The position numbers were made by a program, and so were the translations under genes. The notes beneath the pieces are model-generated. The model had not been told where the DNA came from, made no database searches, and was given only the letters and a program-made list of their open reading frames with translations. Positions 15,939 through 24,069 of a stretch of DNA of 52,774 bases are shown one piece after another. The stretch covers positions 1 through 52,774 of the forward strand of contig JAGOSC010000011.1 of NCBI GenBank assembly GCA_018062515.1, in the 5' to 3' direction. Origin of the DNA: Candidatus Omnitrophota bacterium (GTDB taxonomy: Bacteria > Omnitrophota > Gorgyraeia > Zapsychrales > Zapsychraceae). Within the stretch, counting starts at the first letter, position 1; every line of letters starts with the position of its first letter.

Positions 15939-18074
15939 TTATGAAATAAAAAGCATTTCAGTGTATGAAGGCATTGGCCATCGGTCAGATGGAAGCAAAC
16001 CTTCAAGCGCATCCACCGATTCTCTTAAACCTTCCATTGCGGCTTTTTTCTTATCAGTATCCGAGCCCGCATTGGCGGTTTCCAATTTATCAGCGCCGTT
16101 AATGGCCGCTTCCGTCAATTTGCTTACTTCTTTTAGAATCTTTCGAGCCGCTGTTGACTTGGTTTTATTAACACTTTCTACCGATTTGATCGTTTCCGCT
16201 AAACATTCGGCATAATCCAAACCAGCCGGAATAGCCAATTGTCTGGCCATATCCACCATTAAACTAGATTCATATTTTAGAATGGATTCATATGTTTCCA
16301 TATAAATATCATAACGTGAATCTAATTCTTTTTTAGAAAGTACGCCTTGAGATTCAAAGGCTTTTTGATTTTTTGGATCTTTAATAGCCTTTAAAGCTTC
16401 CGGTGTCGTCTTGAAGTTAGGTAGCCCACGTTTTTTTGCTTCTTTGACCCATTCTTCGGTGTAATTATCACCGTTAAAAATGACACGTTTATGTTTTTTG
16501 ATAATATCTTGAAGAAGTTTTTGAACAGCCTTATTGATATTTTTCTTACCAGCTTTTTCCAATTCATCATTGATTTCTTGTAATGATGCCGCAACCGCTG
16601 TGTTAAGAACGATATTCGGTCCGGATAAAGTCTGACCAGATCCGACGGCGCGAAACTCAAATTTAGAACCTGTAAAAGCAAACGGTGAAGTTCTATTTCT
16701 ATCGGAAGCCGCGCGAGGAAGAACCGGAAGAGAATCAACTCCAACTTCTAATGTTCCGCCATGTTTGGTACTTTCGGCTTTACCGCTTTTTTCAATTTGT
16801 TCGATAATATGGGTTAATTGTTCTCCAAGATAAATAGAGATGATCGCTGGTGGCGCTTCATGCGAACCTAAACGATGATCATTTCCTGCGGAAGCAACGG
16901 CTGCGCGAAGTAAACTCGCATATTCATCAACCGCTTTAATAACGGCACAAAGCATAACCAAAAACCGTTCATTTTCATGAGGATTATTACCTGGTGATAA
17001 CCAATTCTTTCCATCCGGCCCAGTGACAGACCAGTTGCAATGTTTACCTGAACCGTTAACACCCGCGAATGGTTTTTCATGAAGAAGGCAAGCTAAATCA
17101 TGTTTCTCAGCAACCTTTTGCATGACTTCCATACATAATAAATTGTGATCAACACCTAGATTTTGATTTTCAAAAATCGGGGCGACTTCATATTGATTTG
17201 GAGCAACTTCATTGTGACGTGTTTTAATAGGCGCGCCTAATTTCCACATTTCACGGTCAAGATCTTCCATGAAGGCAATAACGCGGGTTTTGATGGCACC
17301 AAAATAATGATCGGCCATTTGTTGATGTTTGGATGGTTGTTTTCCGAATAGCGTTCGTCCGGTTTGCAGAAGATCAATTCTTTGATAATAAAATTCACGG
17401 TCGATTAAGAAATATTCTTGCTCGCCGCCTAAAGTCGCATAAGCTGGTTGCTTGGCTTTAATATCTAAAATAGCCGCCAAACGTCCGACTTGTTTAGAAA
17501 GTGCTTTCATAGATCGTAAAAGAGGTGTTTTCTTATCCAAACATTCACCGTTCCAGCCGACGAAATATGTCGGTATGCATAATGTGCATCCTTGTACGCC
17601 ATCTTTAATAAAAGCGGGGGAGGTTGGATCCCAACCGGTATATCCGCGGGCTTCAAATGTTGGTCTTAATCCGCCTGATGGAAAACTGGACGCATCCGGT
17701 TCGCCTTGAATCAACTCTTCAGCGGAAAATGTAAGCACGCATCCGCCTTCACCGTCGGGAGTGATGAAAGAGTCATGCTTTTCGGCGGTAGAACCGGTTA
17801 AAGGCTGAAACCAATGTGTATAGTGAGTAGCACCTTTAGAAACCGCCCATGTTTTCATGGCATCAGCAATTTCATTACCGTATTTTGGATCTAGCTTTCC
17901 GCCTTCTCTAATTGTATTACTTAGCGATTTAAAAGCGTCATCCGAAAGATAAGTTTTCATTGTTTTTAGACCGAAAACTTTTTCCCCGTAGTATTCGGGA
18001 ATGGTTTGAAATTCCAATAATTCACTCATATTGTCTCCTTCTTCTACTCCTGTAAGTCTTGATGTCGTGCTCAT
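15939..18074 (-). CDS. glnN: Glutamine synthetase type III
   Basis: 711 aa, the length of the large GSIII class (about 700-730 aa, against about 450 for GSI). It condenses ammonia and glutamate with ATP to glutamine in the cytoplasm. Family features include GGLRPTFEARGYTGWDP, LGGEQEYFLID, KTRHNEVAPNQYE, GSGKHCNWS and RTSPFAFTG. Two in-frame starts each have a good Shine-Dalgarno: ATG at 18074 (AAGGAGAT, about 6 nt away) and ATG at 18029 (AAGGAGA, 5 nt away), 15 codons apart. The leader carries a promoter, two hexaloop hairpins and a terminator, and the gene upstream encodes an ANTAR antiterminator. Confidence 0.97.
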   Translation of the reverse strand: MSTTSRLTGVEEGDNMSELLEFQTIPEYYGEKVFGLKTMKTYLSDDAFKSLSNTIREGGKLDPKYGNEIADAMKTWAVSKGATHYTHWFQPLTGSTAEKHDSFITPDGEGGCVLTFSAEELIQGEPDASSFPSGGLRPTFEARGYTGWDPTSPAFIKDGVQGCTLCIPTYFVGWNGECLDKKTPLLRSMKALSKQVGRLAAILDIKAKQPAYATLGGEQEYFLIDREFYYQRIDLLQTGRTLFGKQPSKHQQMADHYFGAIKTRVIAFMEDLDREMWKLGAPIKTRHNEVAPNQYEVAPIFENQNLGVDHNLLCMEVMQKVAEKHDLACLLHEKPFAGVNGSGKHCNWSVTGPDGKNWLSPGNNPHENERFLVMLCAVIKAVDEYASLLRAAVASAGNDHRLGSHEAPPAIISIYLGEQLTHIIEQIEKSGKAESTKHGGTLEVGVDSLPVLPRAASDRNRTSPFAFTGSKFEFRAVGSGQTLSGPNIVLNTAVAASLQEINDELEKAGKKNINKAVQKLLQDIIKKHKRVIFNGDNYTEEWVKEAKKRGLPNFKTTPEALKAIKDPKNQKAFESQGVLSKKELDSRYDIYMETYESILKYESSLMVDMARQLAIPAGLDYAECLAETIKSVESVNKTKSTAARKILKEVSKLTEAAINGADKLETANAGSDTDKKKAAMEGLRESVDALEGLLPSDRWPMPSYTEMLFIS

Positions 18075-18102
18075 TTGATTATCTCCTTATAATATCTTTT
18101 GT

Positions 18103-18150
18103 AAATAAAAAATCCTTCTGGAAACTCGCAATAACTGCGGTTCAGAAGGA
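18103..18150 (-). terminator. Leader terminator (attenuator) of glnN
   Basis: On the minus strand, arms TCCTTCTG (18150-18143) and CAGAAGGA (18120-18113) enclose an inner stem (CGCA/TGCG) and are followed by TTTTTTATTT. It lies after the glnN promoter and about 30 bp before the start codon, so it must be overcome for expression. Its 5' arm is also the 3' side of hexaloop hairpin P2, making the two structures mutually exclusive. Confidence 0.85.
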
Positions 18151-18218
18151 CTTCAATGCCCAACTGTAAAATAATATTTCTTAAAAAAGTACATCAAGGA
18201 CGCCCTTGCCCTAATGAT
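18143..18218 (-). ncRNA. ANTAR-responsive dual-hexaloop leader RNA of glnN
   Basis: Two hairpins on the minus strand. P1 (18218-18193) has stem AGGGC/GTCCT closing loop AAGGGC, extended below a 2-nt bulge by ATCA/TGAT. P2 (18166-18143) has GGGC/GTCC closing loop ATTGAA, extended past a symmetric TT/TT internal loop by CAG/CTG. Both loops are six bases with A at 1 and G at 4, the published signature of ANTAR target RNAs. The linker is 26 nt. P2 overlaps the terminator arm, so binding of the ANTAR protein would favour P2 and allow readthrough into glnN. Confidence 0.85.
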
Positions 18219-18230
18219 TAAAGTTACGGC

Positions 18231-18259
18231 AGTATACAATTTGAAAAAAAATTTGTCAA
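18231..18259 (-). promoter_or_regulatory. glnN promoter
   Basis: Minus strand TTGACA (18259-18254), 17-nt spacer, TATACT (18236-18231): an almost ideal vegetative promoter. Transcription from about 18224 produces a leader of about 150 nt that begins just before hairpin P1. Control is therefore more likely after initiation than at it. Confidence 0.8.
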
Positions 18260-18337
18260 GGCAATTATTTTACGGCCTACCAATGACTTATTATCCGGAT
18301 AAAATAAGATAAATACTGTCTTTTCACCTACAAATGA

Positions 18338-18367
18338 CAAAAAAATCCGGTTCTTTTAGGAACCGGA
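18338..18367 (-). terminator. Terminator after the GAF-ANTAR gene
   Basis: On the minus strand, TCCGGTTCC and GAACCGGA form a stem around a short A-rich loop, followed by a run of Ts. It lies 29 bp past the ANTAR gene stop and separates the regulator transcript from the glnN promoter. Confidence 0.88.
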
Positions 18368-18395
18368 CATCATTGTCATCACATTCATTAAAAAC

Positions 18396-19625
18396 TTAAC
18401 CGCGCAATTCTTCCATCAATATAACCGATTCAGAAATTTCTTTCATCGTTTTGCAAGAATCCATGGCTTTTTTATGAATCAACCGATAAGCCGCGTCTTC
18501 CGTCAGATTATTCATCTTCATGAGAATGCCTTTTGCCCGTTCGACCAATTTTCTGGTCTCCAAGGCTTCTTTAGCGCGCATCATTTCATCAACTAATTTT
18601 GTATTTTCCACCGCAACAGCCGCTTGATTGGCCACCATTTGTAAAATATCGACTTCCTCGTCGGAAAATATATGCGGCTCTTTGGTATAAACCGTTATCA
18701 CGCCGATCGCCTCATCTTTGACCACCATGGGAACCATACACACGGAAGAAAGCTTTTCTTTAACCGCCAAATCTTGCCGTTGGAATTTTTTATTCTGACG
18801 GACATCCTCGACAATAATGGGTTTTTTAGTCTTGATCGCCTCGCCGCTTAAACTGTCATTCACCTTCAGATTGGGCCTTTTCTTAAAACTTTCCGATAAT
18901 GACTGCGTTGCTTTGACCATCAATTCTCTTTTTTGACCATCTAACAGCATGATGGAACATATTTTTGAATTAAGCATTTCCGCGGTAACGACGACGATTA
19001 AATTCAATATTTCATCCAAATAATCTTGTGAAATGATCGATTGGCTGACTTTGCTTAATGTATCAAACTGCAGCGCCTTTTTCTTGATTTCTTCAAACAT
19101 ACGGGCATGCTCAAGCGTTCCGCTAATCTGTTTGGCAATCAAACATATAAGATCAATCGTCGACGGAGAATATTCATGCGGTTTTTTATGTTGAACATTA
19201 ACAACCCCAATAGCCTTATTTTTATGCACAATCGGGGCGGAAAGAAAGGCTTCATATTGATCTTCAGGAAGAACATCGAAATTTTTGAATCGTTTATCTT
19301 GGCTGGCCCCTTGTTTGATGGCCACCGGTTGATTTTCCTGCGCAACCCATCCGGTAATCCCTTCTCCCGCTTTAAGAATAACATTTCCCAATTCTTTTTT
19401 ATGCGGCGTTTTGGACGCCATCAAAACCAAATGTTGCCGTTGATCATCAAATAAATAAATGAAAACCGAATCCGCTTTGGTCATGTCATTGACCACTTTC
19501 ACGACTTCATTCAAAGCGAGGTTCAAGTCCAACTCGGAATTGGTGATTTCCACAATTTTCCGTAAAACTTCCAATTCCATCGACGGATTAACGTTTAATT
19601 TCTTGCTTATTTTTTTTGTAGGCAT
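18396..19625 (-). CDS. GAF-GAF-ANTAR transcription antiterminator
   Basis: 409 aa. Two GAF sensor domains (about residues 28-170 and 195-340) precede a C-terminal ANTAR RNA-binding domain (about 345-402; ETRKLVERAKGILM then EDAAYRLIHKKAM). ANTAR proteins such as AmiR, NasR and EutV bind paired hexaloop hairpins and prevent termination. The nearest downstream gene, glnN, has exactly such a leader, so it is the likely target. There is no kinase or receiver domain, so the signal is probably a small ligand bound by the GAF domains (inference; perhaps nitrogen-related). It follows the thiolase-like gene by 5 bp and ends at a strong terminator. Confidence 0.92.
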   Translation of the reverse strand: MPTKKISKKLNVNPSMELEVLRKIVEITNSELDLNLALNEVVKVVNDMTKADSVFIYLFDDQRQHLVLMASKTPHKKELGNVILKAGEGITGWVAQENQPVAIKQGASQDKRFKNFDVLPEDQYEAFLSAPIVHKNKAIGVVNVQHKKPHEYSPSTIDLICLIAKQISGTLEHARMFEEIKKKALQFDTLSKVSQSIISQDYLDEILNLIVVVTAEMLNSKICSIMLLDGQKRELMVKATQSLSESFKKRPNLKVNDSLSGEAIKTKKPIIVEDVRQNKKFQRQDLAVKEKLSSVCMVPMVVKDEAIGVITVYTKEPHIFSDEEVDILQMVANQAAVAVENTKLVDEMMRAKEALETRKLVERAKGILMKMNNLTEDAAYRLIHKKAMDSCKTMKEISESVILMEELRG

Positions 19626-19630
19626 AATTT

Positions 19631-20815
19631 TTAAATAGCTTCAATGATCACCGCTGTGGCCCCGCCTCCGCCATAGGCAATGACCGCTAATCCCCGTTTT
19701 AATTTTTCTCTTTTTAAAGCGTTCATTAATGTAACCAAAATCCGCGCTCCGGCTGCGGCTAAAGGATGCCCGAAGGCCAAATCTCCGCCGCGGATATTTA
19801 GTTTTTTCGACGGAATCTTTAATTTATTTTGAATCAATATGGCTTGTGCGGCAAATGATTCGGCAACTTCAAATATATCGATATCCGCCAAAGTTAAACG
19901 CGCTTTCTTAAGTATTTGCTCAATGGCGGTGATCGGAGCTTCAAAGGCTTGTTCCGGGTTAAATCCCATCGTCAGATAAGATATTAATTTTGCCTTCGGT
20001 TTCAATTTTAACTTTGTCATTATTTTTTTATTCGACAAAAGGCAAATGGCCGCGCCATCACTTGGTGAGGACGCATTACCGGCGGTGACTGTTCCTGTTT
20101 TAGAAAACGCCGGTTTAAGCTTTTCAAAATTTTCGATGGATATCTTTTTTCTCGGACGATCGTCCGTTTTTAAAATATTCTCTGCGGAAAGCGGAATCCC
20201 GACGATTTCATCTTTAAAATAATCTTCTTTCTGGGCATTCATGGCTTTCACATGGCTGTTTAATGCAAACGCATCTTGTTCTTTTCGGTTTATTTTATTT
20301 CTTTTGGCCAAACTCTCGACGATCTCACCCATATGTTTCTTTGTTATAGAACACATTAATCCATCTTCAATCAAACTATCTTTTAGATGCGAAGCGTCTG
20401 CGTTTTCCCCTTTATCTCTTTCAATAAAATAAGGATTATGTGTGGCGCTTTCCGAGCCTCCGCAAAGCACCAAATCTGCATCCCCGACGAGAAGTGATTT
20501 AACGCCCAAGATCAAAGATTCTAGACCGGATCCGCAAACATTATTAATGGTCAAAGATCGCGTCTCGACGGATAAACCTGCCTTTAAGGCGGCCTGCCTG
20601 GCCATATTCTGTCCGATGCCTGCTGATACAACGTTTCCTAAAATAATTTCATCGACTTGATCAGCGTTTATTTTATTTTGTTTGATCATAGCCTTAATAA
20701 CAAAAGCCGCTAATTCAGCGGCTGTAAAATTCTTCAAACTTTTGTGCGGAACACCGATCGGCGTGCGTAATCCGTCGACAATGAAAATATCCTGCTTTAA
20801 AGTCGTCTCATTCAT
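19631..20815 (-). CDS. Thiolase-family protein with altered active site
   Basis: 394 aa from the ATG at 20815, which overlaps the upstream gene's stop (ATGAATGA); the frame could extend to 20848 but the added residues are not thiolase-like. The acylated Cys is present (C94 in NNVCGSGLES), as is the GHP histidine near residue 347. The usual NEAF motif reads AESF near 317, so the catalytic Asn is Ala, and the C-terminal Cys of CxGGG reads YGGGG near 379. A standard acetyl-CoA acetyltransferase reaction is therefore doubtful although the fold is clear. It is cotranscribed with a BioD-like protein gene, downstream of sucCD. Confidence 0.85.
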   Translation of the reverse strand: MNETTLKQDIFIVDGLRTPIGVPHKSLKNFTAAELAAFVIKAMIKQNKINADQVDEIILGNVVSAGIGQNMARQAALKAGLSVETRSLTINNVCGSGLESLILGVKSLLVGDADLVLCGGSESATHNPYFIERDKGENADASHLKDSLIEDGLMCSITKKHMGEIVESLAKRNKINRKEQDAFALNSHVKAMNAQKEDYFKDEIVGIPLSAENILKTDDRPRKKISIENFEKLKPAFSKTGTVTAGNASSPSDGAAICLLSNKKIMTKLKLKPKAKLISYLTMGFNPEQAFEAPITAIEQILKKARLTLADIDIFEVAESFAAQAILIQNKLKIPSKKLNIRGGDLAFGHPLAAAGARILVTLMNALKREKLKRGLAVIAYGGGGATAVIIEAI

Positions 20816-21920
20816 TTTTAAATCCGTCGAGAATAGCATCAACATCAATATATTTACTCACCAAAAGCTCGGCCTCTTTGATCTTATCTTTGTCTGTTTT
20901 TTGTATCTTACAAATCATATGTTCAACGTTTGCAGCGACGGTATAAGTGTCATCATCGGTGATTAAAACCGGTATTTCACTTTTCTTTAAAAGTTCAAGG
21001 ATTTTCGGATTTGGCATTAAGCCACCGGTTAAGATCATTCCGGAAATCTGAAGTGCTCCGCCATCTTGTATCAAATGGGAACTGACGGCCAACAATATAT
21101 TATCCGTTCTGTCTCCGGATGTAATAACCAGTGTACCGTCGCGCAAGTAGTGAATCATATTATGCGGTTCCATTGCAGCGACGATAACATTCTTTACACG
21201 ACGGACAATATTCGCATTTCCGCACAACAATTGTAATCCCAAACGGTCTTTAATCTGGGCAATGGTCGGCGAGCTTAATAGCGGATCAACCGGAATGACG
21301 CCCAATAATTTTAATCCTTTATTTTTTAGCCCGCGCTCCAAAGTTCTTTTGACCTTATCATATTTTTCGGGCAAAACCTTATTGATGATGATACCTAAAA
21401 TTTCAACATTGTTTAAATCAAACAGGGCTTTATTCAACATAATTTCATCAATGGCGCGGCCGATCCCGCCTTCACTGATAATAATGACCTTCGAATTCAG
21501 CAATTTAGCAACATCGGCGTTGGAATGATCAATGACGGCGCCGACACCAGCATGGCCGGTACCCTCGACGATAATCGCATCTTTTCCCTTGATCAACTGG
21601 TTAAACGCACGCAAGATTTTCTTTTCGTGTGATTCTTTATCGGGATTAAAAATATATTTTTCCGTGTAGCCGCGACCGATGGTAATCGGGCTCATTTCCT
21701 TGAGCCGCTTTCCCAAACGAAAAACTTCTCCGATTAAATAGGAATCTTTATCAACATTCAAGTCCCCGACATTGACATATTCCTGTCCGATCGGCTTTAG
21801 AAATGTTGTTTTGACTTTTCTCGCTTTAAGAGCTTTATAAAGGCCCAAAACAACCGTCGTTTTCCCGGCGTTCTGGTGAATGGAAGAAATAAAAATATTT
21901 TTAATGATTTTCTTTTTCAA
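20808..21920 (-). CDS. BioD-like P-loop / DRTGG domain protein
   Basis: 370 aa. The N-terminal dethiobiotin-synthetase-like P-loop domain (AAA_26) has HQNAGKTT (residues 15-22), GTGHAGVG near 120 and a central NKV motif. The C-terminal half resembles the DRTGG domain (ITSGDRTDNILLA near residue 266, then MILTGG). The same two-domain module forms the N-terminus of long phosphotransacetylases (Pta), but no Pta catalytic domain follows here. Function is unknown; a nucleotide-sensing role in acyl-CoA/acetyl metabolism is only suggested by the flanking sucCD and thiolase genes. It overlaps the thiolase start by 8 bp. Confidence 0.82.
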   Translation of the reverse strand: MKKKIIKNIFISSIHQNAGKTTVVLGLYKALKARKVKTTFLKPIGQEYVNVGDLNVDKDSYLIGEVFRLGKRLKEMSPITIGRGYTEKYIFNPDKESHEKKILRAFNQLIKGKDAIIVEGTGHAGVGAVIDHSNADVAKLLNSKVIIISEGGIGRAIDEIMLNKALFDLNNVEILGIIINKVLPEKYDKVKRTLERGLKNKGLKLLGVIPVDPLLSSPTIAQIKDRLGLQLLCGNANIVRRVKNVIVAAMEPHNMIHYLRDGTLVITSGDRTDNILLAVSSHLIQDGGALQISGMILTGGLMPNPKILELLKKSEIPVLITDDDTYTVAANVEHMICKIQKTDKDKIKEAELLVSKYIDVDAILDGFKNE

Positions 21921-21972
21921 CGTGGACTCAATTTCAATTTAATTTTTAATATTATAATACGATTGGCGAGAA

Positions 21973-22845
21973 TTAAGCTAATTTTTGTTTAAAAAAAGCG
22001 GGGATTTCATCAGGAAAATCAACAACCTTAACACCGGCATCCTGTAAAATGGCAATTTTGGCTTCGGCTGTACTGTCGCCGGAAGATATGATGGCGCCGG
22101 CATGTCCCATGCGTTTTCCTTTTGGCGCGGTTCGTCCGGCAATAAAACCGACGATTGGTTTTTTAATCTCTTTTTTGATATATTGAGCGGCGATTTGTTC
22201 GTCTTCTCCGCCAATTTCCCCAACCATGACTATACCTTTGGTCTCCGGATCGCGATTGAACATTTCAAGAACATCAATAAATCTTGTTCCTATAATTGGG
22301 TCACCGCCAATACCAACACAGCTGGTTTGACCGATATTTTCTCGAGTAAGGTTATATACAACTTCATAAGTTAAAGTTCCGCTGCGGGAAACAACGCCGA
22401 TAGGTCCTGGAATATGAATGTGTCCGGGCATGATGCCGACCTTACATTTTCCAGGGGAAATAACTCCGGGACAATTAGGGCCGATTAATCGAATTCCTTT
22501 TTTGCCCTTCATCGCGTGACGGACTTCAACCATATCTAATAATGGGAGGCCTTCAGATATACAAATAATTAATGGGATTTCAGCTTTTATATCTTCTAAA
22601 ATGGCTTCTTTAGCAAATTTAGCCGGAACATAAATAATGGCGCAATTGGCCCCGGTTTGGTCTTTCGCTTCTTGAACCGAATTAAATACGGGTTTGTCGT
22701 GAACCTTTGAACCGCCTTTACCCGGCGTAACTCCGCCGACGACATTTGTTCCATACTCAATCATCTGCTGGGCATGAAATGAACCATCACGGCCGGTAAT
22801 TCCCTGAACAATAACCTTTGTGCTTTTATCGACTAATACGCTCAT
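21973..22845 (-). CDS. sucD: Succinyl-CoA synthetase alpha subunit
   Basis: 290 aa, standard length. It binds CoA through an N-terminal Rossmann domain (VQGITGRDGSFHAQQM near residue 14) and carries the phosphorylated active-site histidine in GHAGAIIS near residue 248. With SucC it interconverts succinyl-CoA and succinate with formation of a nucleoside triphosphate. It starts 4 bp after sucC ends, the usual tight sucC-sucD pair, and is followed after 52 bp by the BioD-like gene. Confidence 0.97.
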   Translation of the reverse strand: MSVLVDKSTKVIVQGITGRDGSFHAQQMIEYGTNVVGGVTPGKGGSKVHDKPVFNSVQEAKDQTGANCAIIYVPAKFAKEAILEDIKAEIPLIICISEGLPLLDMVEVRHAMKGKKGIRLIGPNCPGVISPGKCKVGIMPGHIHIPGPIGVVSRSGTLTYEVVYNLTRENIGQTSCVGIGGDPIIGTRFIDVLEMFNRDPETKGIVMVGEIGGEDEQIAAQYIKKEIKKPIVGFIAGRTAPKGKRMGHAGAIISSGDSTAEAKIAILQDAGVKVVDFPDEIPAFFKQKLA

Positions 22846-22849
22846 ATTT

Positions 22850-23983
22850 TTATTTATTCGCTAATTCAACGACTTTGTTAACGGCTTCACGCATGGTTGA
22901 AAATGTATCTATGCCGGCCTTTTTTAATATTTCCTTGGCTTCTTTTTCATTCGTTCCCGTTAATCGAATAACCATCGGTTGAGACAAATTCATTTGTTTT
23001 TTAGCGGCCAAAATTCCATTGGCGATATCATCACAACGGGTGATTCCGCCAAAAATATTGATCAAAATAGCTTTCACTTCCGGACTTCTTAAAATTATTT
23101 TTAAAGCATTTAATACCTTTTCCGGATTAGAACTTCCGCCAACATCCAGGAAATTAGCTGGCTTTCCGCCGGACAATTTTACGATATCCATCGTCGCCAT
23201 AGCCAAACCGGCTCCATTTACGATACATCCCACATTACCCTCTAACTTAACAAAACTTAAATTTTGCTGATTGGCTTCTAGTTCATCCGCGTTCTCATAA
23301 TCCAAATCTCTCAATTTTGCCAATTCTTCATGACGTATCAGCGCATTATCATCCAAATTAACTTTCGCATCAGCCGCGTAAATAGTTCCTGTTCCGTCGA
23401 TGACTAGCGGATTAATTTCCGCGAGGGAACAGTCATTGTCAAAAAATACTTTAATCAGCCCTTCAAATATTTTAGTGCCTTGAGCGCGAAGGCTGTCGGA
23501 ATCAAAAACAGAGGCGATAAAATCTTTAAATCTCGGCGAATGAAGTGAACGCTCACCCTGAAGATAATATTTCTTAATAGCATCCGGATTCTTTTTGGCT
23601 GTTTCTTCAATCTCAACCCCGCCGTCGGAACTAGCAATCAGGACAATATCATCTTTGGCTGTGTCTACAATCGTGGCTAAATAATATTCTTTACGAATAT
23701 CAATGGCCTTAACCACATATATTTTCTTAACCGCGTAACCACTAATGGTTAATTTTGTGAGTTGTTCGAATTTTTCTTTGAGTTCGGTTTCATTTTTAAC
23801 CAGCTTAATCCCGCCCGCTTTTCCGCGGCCGCCGACCAATACTTGGGATTTCAAAACCACAGGATATCCGTTTGACCGGGCAAATTCTAATGCTTGATTG
23901 ACGTCCGTCGTGATTTGGCCGGGAACGATAGGAATTCCGGCTTTTTGAAATAATTGTGAGGCTTGATATTCGTGGATTTTCAT
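22850..23983 (-). CDS. sucC: Succinyl-CoA synthetase beta subunit
   Basis: 377 aa. The N-terminal ATP-grasp domain includes KSQVLVGGRGKAGGIKLV, and the C-terminal ligase domain includes FLDVGG and INIFGGITRCDDIANGI, which are characteristic of SucC. It provides the nucleotide-binding half of succinyl-CoA synthetase. First gene of the sucC-sucD-BioD-like-thiolase-ANTAR run; a promoter (TTGATT-N16-TATGAT) lies just upstream at 24016-24043. Confidence 0.97.
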   Translation of the reverse strand: MKIHEYQASQLFQKAGIPIVPGQITTDVNQALEFARSNGYPVVLKSQVLVGGRGKAGGIKLVKNETELKEKFEQLTKLTISGYAVKKIYVVKAIDIRKEYYLATIVDTAKDDIVLIASSDGGVEIEETAKKNPDAIKKYYLQGERSLHSPRFKDFIASVFDSDSLRAQGTKIFEGLIKVFFDNDCSLAEINPLVIDGTGTIYAADAKVNLDDNALIRHEELAKLRDLDYENADELEANQQNLSFVKLEGNVGCIVNGAGLAMATMDIVKLSGGKPANFLDVGGSSNPEKVLNALKIILRSPEVKAILINIFGGITRCDDIANGILAAKKQMNLSQPMVIRLTGTNEKEAKEILKKAGIDTFSTMREAVNKVVELANK

Positions 23984-24015
23984 TTATATAGTTTCTTTAA
24001 CTGGTTTATTTAATG

Positions 24016-24043
24016 ATCATATCTATTTTTTATAAGAAATCAA
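24016..24043 (-). promoter_or_regulatory. Promoter of the sucCD unit
   Basis: Minus strand TTGATT (24043-24038), 16-nt spacer, TATGAT (24021-24016), about 33 bp before the sucC start codon. Confidence 0.5.
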
Positions 24044-24069
24044 GATTTAATCCTTTTTAATCTATGTGG

